From positions 1-45,637 of the IMG/VR virus record IMGVR_UViG_3300024500_000045: a stretch of 45,637 bases of DNA. One strand, given 5' to 3'. Source of the stretch: a virus. How positions within the stretch are numbered: position 1 is the first letter of the stretch; the number at the start of each line of letters is the position of its first letter. Shown here piece by piece: positions 10,801-19,800 of this stretch. The notes under the pieces were generated by a model. That model did not search any database. It worked only from the letters and a program-made list of their open reading frames with translations, and had not been told where the DNA came from. Both the position numbers and the translations under genes were made by a program.

Positions 10801-13800
10801 TTTTGTTAATATTTTAAAAACACTTAATGTTGGAGACATACTTGAAATTAGAGAATATGTTTCTTCAGGATTTAATCATATCCCTCAAACACCGACAAAG
10901 ATTGGATTGTTTAAAAAGTTTGTACCTGAAAAATTCTTAGATGACACCTTTGTTGAACCAAAATATATGATTCAAGGACACGACGGTAGCCTTACAACAG
11001 CATTTAATGACTATCGAGACGATGCGCTTCTTGAATTAGAATTAAGAATTTTTAATAACATCAAAAAAGAATATGATGAAAATATATTTGATATTGATGC
11101 AACCGCTGGCGGATATTATAAGACTGGAATATTTGAATACAATCAAATTATACAAATAAACACACAAGAATTTTTAAAATGGATTGCAGATACAAATATC
11201 GATTATGTAAGTAATAGCTATTTTGACAGCGAAAATTCTTTCACTTATACATATTCTAATATGTCTGACCCAGCCGGATTAGAAAATTTACCAGGTTGGT
11301 GGAGAGGAGTCTACAAGTATTTTTACGATACAGATCGTCCACATCGCTGCCCATGGGAAATGTTAGGATTTTCTATTAAACCGACATGGTGGGAAAGTGA
11401 ATACGGACCTGCACCATACACTAGAAACAATTTACTTTTATGGGAAGACCTGGCTGCCGGCCTAATTAGACAAGGTCCAAGAGCAGGTGTTCATAAACGA
11501 TATGTAAGATCTACTTTGTTAACACACATTCCTGTAGATGGAGATGGTAAACTATTAAGCCCTCTAGATTCAAATCTAGCACAAAATTTTTCTTTGATTA
11601 ATAATCAAGGGGATTTTAACTTTGGCGATATTTCCCCTGCAGAACATGCATGGTATAGCAGTAGTGAATATCCATTTGCAACAATTATTGGAATGGCATT
11701 GTTAAGACCTTTTGAATTTGTAGGCAAAAATTTTGACAATTCAAAAATTGTAAGAAACAAATTAAATCAATTAGTACATACCGATACAGGTATCTTTGTT
11801 AAAGTTGAAGATTTAGTTGGATCAAGTTCTGGCGGATATTTAACCAGCGGATTAGTTTCTTATATTGTAGATTATTTAAAGAGCCATAATATTAATGAAA
11901 ATGTGTTGCAGGAAAAATTAGATGAAATCGATGTTTACCTAACACATAGATTATCTGGATTTGTTGATCAAACACAACAACGATTTATTTTAGATTCAAA
12001 AAATCCTAATTCTACTTCGGCAAATATTTTTGTTCCGGTAGAAAATCAGGAAATTTATTATAATGTTAGTGCTCCAATTGCAAGTATAATTTATAGCGCG
12101 GTCATTGTTGAAAAAATGACCAACGGTTGGAAAATTAGCGGCTATGACTTTTTAGATCCGCATTTTACATATTTTGCTCCGGTGATTAGTCAAATAGATC
12201 CTCTTATTTCAGTTGGCGGAGTTTCTGAAAATTTTGTTAATTGGACAGAAGATAAATTTTATGGAAATGGTGTAGTAGCAAGATATAATAATGAATATTA
12301 TAGAAGTGTTAAAAGCCATCAAAGCGGATCCACATTTGATTTAACCCTGTGGAAAAAACTTCCAGACCTTCCTAAGAAAGACGACGTTCAAGCATTTAAG
12401 AGAAGAACATTTAACACCATAAGAGAACAAAAAATAAGTTATGGAACTACCATCGGCACAATCCAAGGAGTAGTTGATTTCTTATTAGGTTATGAACAAT
12501 ATCTAATTTCTAAAGGATTTAAATTTGATAGATACGATACAGACAGCAAGGTAACTCAAGATTGGTTCACTAGTGCTAAAGAATTTATGTACTGGACACA
12601 GCATAATTGGGCTCCTGGATCTTTATTAACTTTAAGTCCTGCTGCTGAAAAAATGGATGTATCTTATCCAATTGGTGTTCCTGATAATCTATTAGATAGC
12701 TTTTATGAATATCAAGTGTTTAGAGGTGACGGTCAGCCATTGACTCCTAATTTCTTAAACATAAAAAGAGATTTTCAAAATATAACTATTGAAACTACAA
12801 ACACAGCAGAAGGAATTTATTTCTTTAAAGCTCACTTAGTGTTAAAAGAACACGTTGCTATTTTCGATGACCGAACCGTTTTCAATGATGTTATCTATGA
12901 TAAAACAACAGGCTATCGTCAAGAAAGAGTTAAGGCAAGAGGTTTTAGAACCGTTGACTGGGACGGTGATTATACAAGTCCCGGATTCTTATTTGATAAT
13001 GTTAATATTATAGCATGGCAACCTTATACTGATTACAGATTGGGTGATATAGTTAATTACAAAAGTTATAACTGGGTAACAAAATCTAATCACACATCTA
13101 CCGATCAATTTGTAAATGCATTCTGGACTAAACTTGATTCAACACCGAACAAGAGATTAGTTCCAAACTTTGATTATAGAATTAATCAATTTGAAGATTA
13201 TTATAATCTTGATGCAGATGGTCTTGGGTCAAGCCAACGAGATCTTGGTCGACACGCCATCGGTTATCAAACTAGAGAATACTTACAAAATCTTGCAGAA
13301 GATGACGTAACACAATTTCAGTTATATCAAGGTTTTATTAGAGAAAAAGGTACATTAAATGCCGCTGTTAAAATATTTGATAAACTAAGCAAAACAACAG
13401 AAGATAGTATTGTTTTAAACGAAGAATGGGCGTTTAATGTTGGTACCTTAGGCGGAGTAGACGAGTTAAATGAAGTTGAATTTGCATTTAATAAAGACTC
13501 CTTACAAGTAAATCCTCAGCCAATGATATTTGTGTCATCGGCTTATACAGGAGTAATACTTGATCAATATCTAAGAATCCCTGCATCGGACTTTACAAAT
13601 GCTCCGTCGCCTTTTACAACTTCGATTATTCCTAAAACAGATTTTGATCAATTTCAGTCTGCGGGTTACGTAAAACTTGACCAAGTTGATTTTGTTATTA
13701 AGAATAGATCAGATTTAGAAACATTAGATATTACACAAGTAAAAGACGGCGACCATTTTTGGATTACATTCGATAATTCAGCATGGACGGTTTTAAGATT

Positions 13801-16800
13801 TACTAGAAAGCCATTATTAACTTTAATTTCAGCAATTAAAACAGGTACAACAATTGAAATTACATTTAATCGTAGACACGCTTTTATTGTTGACGATTAC
13901 ATTGGCATTAACGATGTTCCTAACCTAACCGGCTTTTATAAAATTAATGAAGTAACTCTTACTTCTGTTATCATTGCCTGCGCATCTGATGCTAAAGATC
14001 CATTAGTTGATACAAGTACATTAATTCGTGTTTACGGATTAGACAATGTTAGATTTTCTTCTGGATCGGATATAGATCAAGAATATGTTGCATTATTGCC
14101 TAACAATTCAAAATTGTGGTTTGATTCTAATGATAACGGACTATGGGAAGTTGTACAAAAAAATAAAGTCTTTAGCTATAAATCCTTAACTGATTATGGA
14201 ACTACCGTGCCCGAAGGAACAGGACATGCAGTTTGTTATGTTGAAAGATTACAACAAACTATTACAAGCATGCCTTCAAATTCAATGGTTCTTGTTTATG
14301 TTGAGGGACCTACAGGTTTAAAAATTAAACAGACATTTGCCCCTGAGCCTGAACTATATTTGTTGCTTTCTAATTCTTTTGGAGAAGAACTTGCAGTAAG
14401 TCCTGACGGACATTTCTTAGCAGTTGGATGTCCTAGAGCATCGGGCGTGCCTTCAGCATATATTGGTGTTTTTGATCCTACAGCAAATTATGAAATAGGT
14501 GATGTTGTTGAATATGCTGGAAAATTGTGGAAGGCTACAACAGCAGTAGTAGGAGACGGCAGTACAATTGATATTCAAAGTAATGATTGGGAGCCTACAT
14601 CTTTATTAACTTATGATCCAAATTTTGGCCGTGGCGAAGGATTTAGAAATCAAGGAGCTGTTTCGATTTATGTTTGGAATAATCAAAACTGGTCATTAAC
14701 AACTACACTAGTAAGTCCAAGACCTGCGTTTGATGAAAATTTTGGATCTAATATTTCTATTTCAAAATCTGGTTCAGATTATTGGATGGCTGTTTCAGCT
14801 CCTGGTTCGTTAGATAGCAGGGGTAGAATTTATCTTTACAGGTATAATAGTGAAACTTTGGCCTGGGAACAACACGAAAATAACAATTATATTGGAGTAT
14901 ATGTTTCAGATCCTGCTAGACAATATCCAAAAGGATCAATTGTATGGTGGAATAATTCCTACTGGAAAGCGGTTGAGGATACCAACGGTGACGGTAGTAC
15001 CATTAGTATCAGTTCACCCGACTGGATAAAAATTGATGACATATCTAGTCAATCATCTTTACCAACAAACGTTTCTATTGAAGATGACGGATCAACAATT
15101 TCGTCTGGATTATTAAGTGAAAGTGATCTAGCAGAACTTACAAAACAAGGTGATATGTTTGGTTCTGCAATGGCAATGAATAAAGATGGATCTATATTAG
15201 TTGTCGGTGTTGCTGATAGTGATGGTATTTACTTTGCAAATTATAAAGGAATCTGGTCAGCCACCCAAGAATATATTGCAGGAGATGTTGTAAAATATCA
15301 AGGTTACTATCATAGACTAACAAATGTTCGTCCTGAAGATCCTGTAGATTCAGCAACCTATAGAAGTTTTGGAGAATACCCAGACGATGGATTGCCATGG
15401 ACTAACGTGGGCGACAGCACTATTCCGTATTCAACAGGTAAAGTTTATATCTACCAAAGAGATAGTAATAGTGTTTACAAACTAAAACAAACAATAACTG
15501 CTGGATCAATTGGATTATTTGATGATACTGGCAATAACGAATCTATCACCGTTGGTGATAAATTTGGATTCTCTGTTGATGTTGATGCAACAGGTCAACA
15601 CATTGTTATTAGTGCTCCTCAGGCAGATATTAATTTACAAAATCAAGGTGCAGTATATTATTTCTCTGCAACTAGTTTAACAAATCCAGAATGGAGATTA
15701 AAACAAAAATTAGAAAGTTTTGAAGAATATAATAATTTGTTGTTTGGTTCTGATGTATCTATTAGTTCTGGAACAGAAAGAATAGTTGTTGGCGCAAAAA
15801 ATGCTCCATACAAATCTTATGCATATTTTGAAACAGGAACTACATTTGATAAAAATTCAACAATATTTTCAACATTTAACGGTTATTCGGGACAGGTATA
15901 TTCTTTTGAAAGAGTTAGTGGAAAATATTTCTTAACAGAAAAATTAGAAGCAGACGTAACCAATAATGAATCTTTTGGTTATGCCATTGATGCAACATCC
16001 GATGTTATTGTAGTTGGTTCTCCTAACTACAATAACGGTGACGGTTTAGTTAGAACATTTAGAAAAGATACTTCTGTTAAATCTTTAAAAACATTAGCTG
16101 TTCAAGAACAATTAATTGATATTTCTAAAATTAAAAATATTTCTTTAATTGATGCAGATAAAAATGTTAAGATAAGCGACATTGATTTTATTGATCCAAT
16201 TAAATTAAAAATATTAGGACTTGCAGAACAGGAACTTAATTTTAAAACACCGTACGATCCAGCAATTTATACCAACGGAACAGAAGAAACCGTAGTAGAT
16301 CCTGACGCAGCTTGGTTTACAAAGAACGTTGGAAAACTATGGTGGAATTTAAACACAGCTAAGTGGTTGTACTATGAGCAAGGCGATATTGCTTATAGAA
16401 ACGGTAATTGGGGACAATTAGCTAAAGGATCTACTATTGATGTTTATGAATGGGTTGAAACTACTCTATTACCTAGCGAATGGAGTGCCCTTGCTGACAC
16501 CACTGCAGGATTAACTGAAGGAATCTCTGGACAGCCATTATATCCTAATGATGATGTATATTCTGTAAAACAATTTTATAATGAAATTACACAACAGGTA
16601 ACAGAAATAAAATATTATTATTGGGTTAAGGGCAGCACCGTTGTCCCACAAAAAGTTAATAGAAAATTGTCAGCAGGAGAAGTTGCAGCGTTGATTGAGA
16701 CGCCAATTTCAAGCGGATATCCAATATTAGCATTGTTAGATAGTGATAAAATTTTAGCATACAATTTTAATAAATTTGTAACTTCTGGAAGAGCATTATT

Positions 16801-19800
16801 AAACATTGAATTCTACACAAATGAATCTTCAGTTAATCCTGTGCATAGAGAATATGTATTATTAGCTGAAGGCGTTGCAGACAACCTTCCTCCAGAAACT
16901 TTAGAGACTAAATGGATCGATAGTTTAGTTGGATTTGATCAAGCAGGTAATACCGTGCCTGATCCTAAACTTTCTACTAAAGAAAAATACGGATTATCAT
17001 TCAGACCTCGTCAGAGTATGTTTGTAAATCGTTCTGAAATTTTAAAAATTGTTATTACTAATATTAATTCATTATTACTAACAAATCCATATTCTGAAAT
17101 TTTAAATTTTGATAATTTAAATTCAACAGATTTAGAACCAGATGAAAAATTAAACGAATATGATGTAGCAGTAGATACAATAACTGACTTAGAACAAATT
17201 GGTGCAATTCGTGTTCGCCAAGCAGTATTACAAGCAAATATTGTTAACGGCGAAGTTGATACAATTGATATTGTAGATTCTGGATTTGGTTATAAAAATG
17301 CTCCGTACATTGAAATACAAGGTGACGGAACAGGAGCCAGGGCTTATATTACAATTGATAATCAAGGTAGAGTAAGTAGTGTTAAAATTCAAACAACCGG
17401 AAGAAAATATACAACCGCCACCGTTAAAATTCGAGAGTATTCAGTATTAGTTAGAACTGATGAAACAATTAATAATTTCTGGAGTATCTATTCTTGGGAT
17501 CAACAAAGAAGAATTTTCTATAAGAGTAAGTCTCAAGGTTATGATGTAAGAAACTATTGGTCATATATCGATTGGTGGAAACCAGGATACTCAACCTCAA
17601 CTAGAATATTATATGAAGTTCCAAGTTTGTATTTAGAACCAACAATATATACTGAGCCAGGAGATTTAATTAGAGTTAAAGAATATGCTAACGGCGGATG
17701 GGCAGTACTTGAAAGAACAGCAGACGGCTCTGGTGAAATTTTAGGAAAATATCTGTTAGTTGCTAGACAAAACGGAACAATTGAATTTAAAGATTCTCTT
17801 TATAATACTAAAACAACCGCTATTGGTTTTGATAATGTTGGATATTATGATACAGCATTATATGACTTAGAACCTTCAAGAGAATTAAGGATTATTTTAA
17901 ATTCTATTAAAACTGATTTATTTGTTGGAGATCTTAAAGTTGAGTGGAATAAATTATTCTTCACTTGTGTAAGATATGCTTTCTCAGAAAATCAGCCAAT
18001 TTTCTGGGCATTTAAAACAAGTTTTATTAATGCATTACATAATGTTGGATCGTTAGAACATAAAGTTTCTTACAAGAACGATAACCTTCCTGCGTATCAA
18101 AAATATCTTGAAGAAATTAAACCATACAAAACTTCTATTAGAGAATATACAAGTCGTTATGTAAATCAAGAATCAACAAATACAGATATTTTAGATTTTG
18201 ATTTACCTCCCGTATATTCCACACGCGATAATAAAATTGTTCCAGTGAATAATGGATACAATTTATTTGATCAGTATCCATGGAAGTGGTGGTATGACAA
18301 CAAAGGATTCTCAGTAGTATCTATTGAAGTTTCATATGCAGGTGCAGATTATACATCTGTTCCTACCGTTCTTATTGAGGGCAACGGAACAGGAGCAAAA
18401 GCTAAAGCATATATTTCAAATGGTAAAGTTTCTGGTATCACAATGGTTGATATTGGAGAAGGGTATACTGAAACACCAACAATTACGTTAGTTGGTGGCA
18501 ACGGTTCGTCTTTATTAAAAGCAAAAGCAATTGCAATTTTAGGTCAAACAAAAGCAAGAACATTTAATCTTGGAATTAAGTTTGACAGAATTTCTAAAGA
18601 AGGCATTTATAACGCATTTACGCATTCTCAAACATTTACTGCATCAGGACGTACTGCGGTTTTTGATTTAGCATTTGCGCCAACAAGAGATAAATCGAAA
18701 ATTACTATTGTTAAAAACAAACAATTAATATTGAATAATGAATATAGTTTATCATTGTTCAAAACATCTACCGATGATTATAAGATCCTAAAAGGTAGAT
18801 TGATTTTTGTTGACCCGCCAGCTAAAGATGATGTTATTACAATAACATATGAAAAGAATGATGAATTGTTAGATGCTGTTAACAGAATTAACAAGTATTA
18901 TTCACCAACTAGCGGAATGATTGGAAATGAAGTTGGACAATTAATGACCGGTATTGATTTTGGCGGAGTTCAAGTTCAAGGAACAACATTTGATGTAACT
19001 GGCGGATGGGACGCTCTTCCGTGGTTTACTGATAGCTGGGACAGCGTTGACTCTAACGACGATTATTATGTAATTGTTGACGGTAGTACCTCTGGGATTG
19101 AACTACCAGAAGCTCCTGTAGAAAATCAAATAATTACAATTTATCTACAAAGAGCAGGAACATCTAAACCGATTAGAATTGACGATCCACACTTTGATCA
19201 TGCCGGCGACTCGGCATTAGTAACAAATTCTAATGCTCTTATGCCAACGTTTGTTGGAGATGGTTCTACAAAAATTGTTTCTATTGAAAATTATTTCCAA
19301 ACATATGCAGGCGATGTATTAATTTTCCGTCCTGCAGAAAGCGACGGATCTGTTAATATTACAGATACAAACCTTCTCGATTCTAAGATTAGTGGCGGAA
19401 CATTAGCATCAATGAGCGGTGCATATTCAACTGCTACAGGAATGACAGCAGAAGAAATTGTAATTAGCGGTGGCGCATTTAATACGCCAGATCATACACC
19501 TGCTCCTGAAGAAAATGTACCGGGACAAATACTTGATAGTGTTTCTATTAAGGTGTTCCAAACTACAATCAGTGGTGCTGCAACTATTCAAAATAAAGTT
19601 GTTATTTCAGATGGAATTACTTCTCGATATGCCATTGATTTAACTATAATAGAAGAAGCATCAATATTGGTCTATGTAGATAAAATTTCCTATGTTTCAT
19701 TTGGAGATAGCACAACCAGTTATAGCATAGATTTTACAACCAACGAAATTGTGTTTAATACTCCACCTGCGCTAGGCTCTACAATTGAGATCATTGCAAT

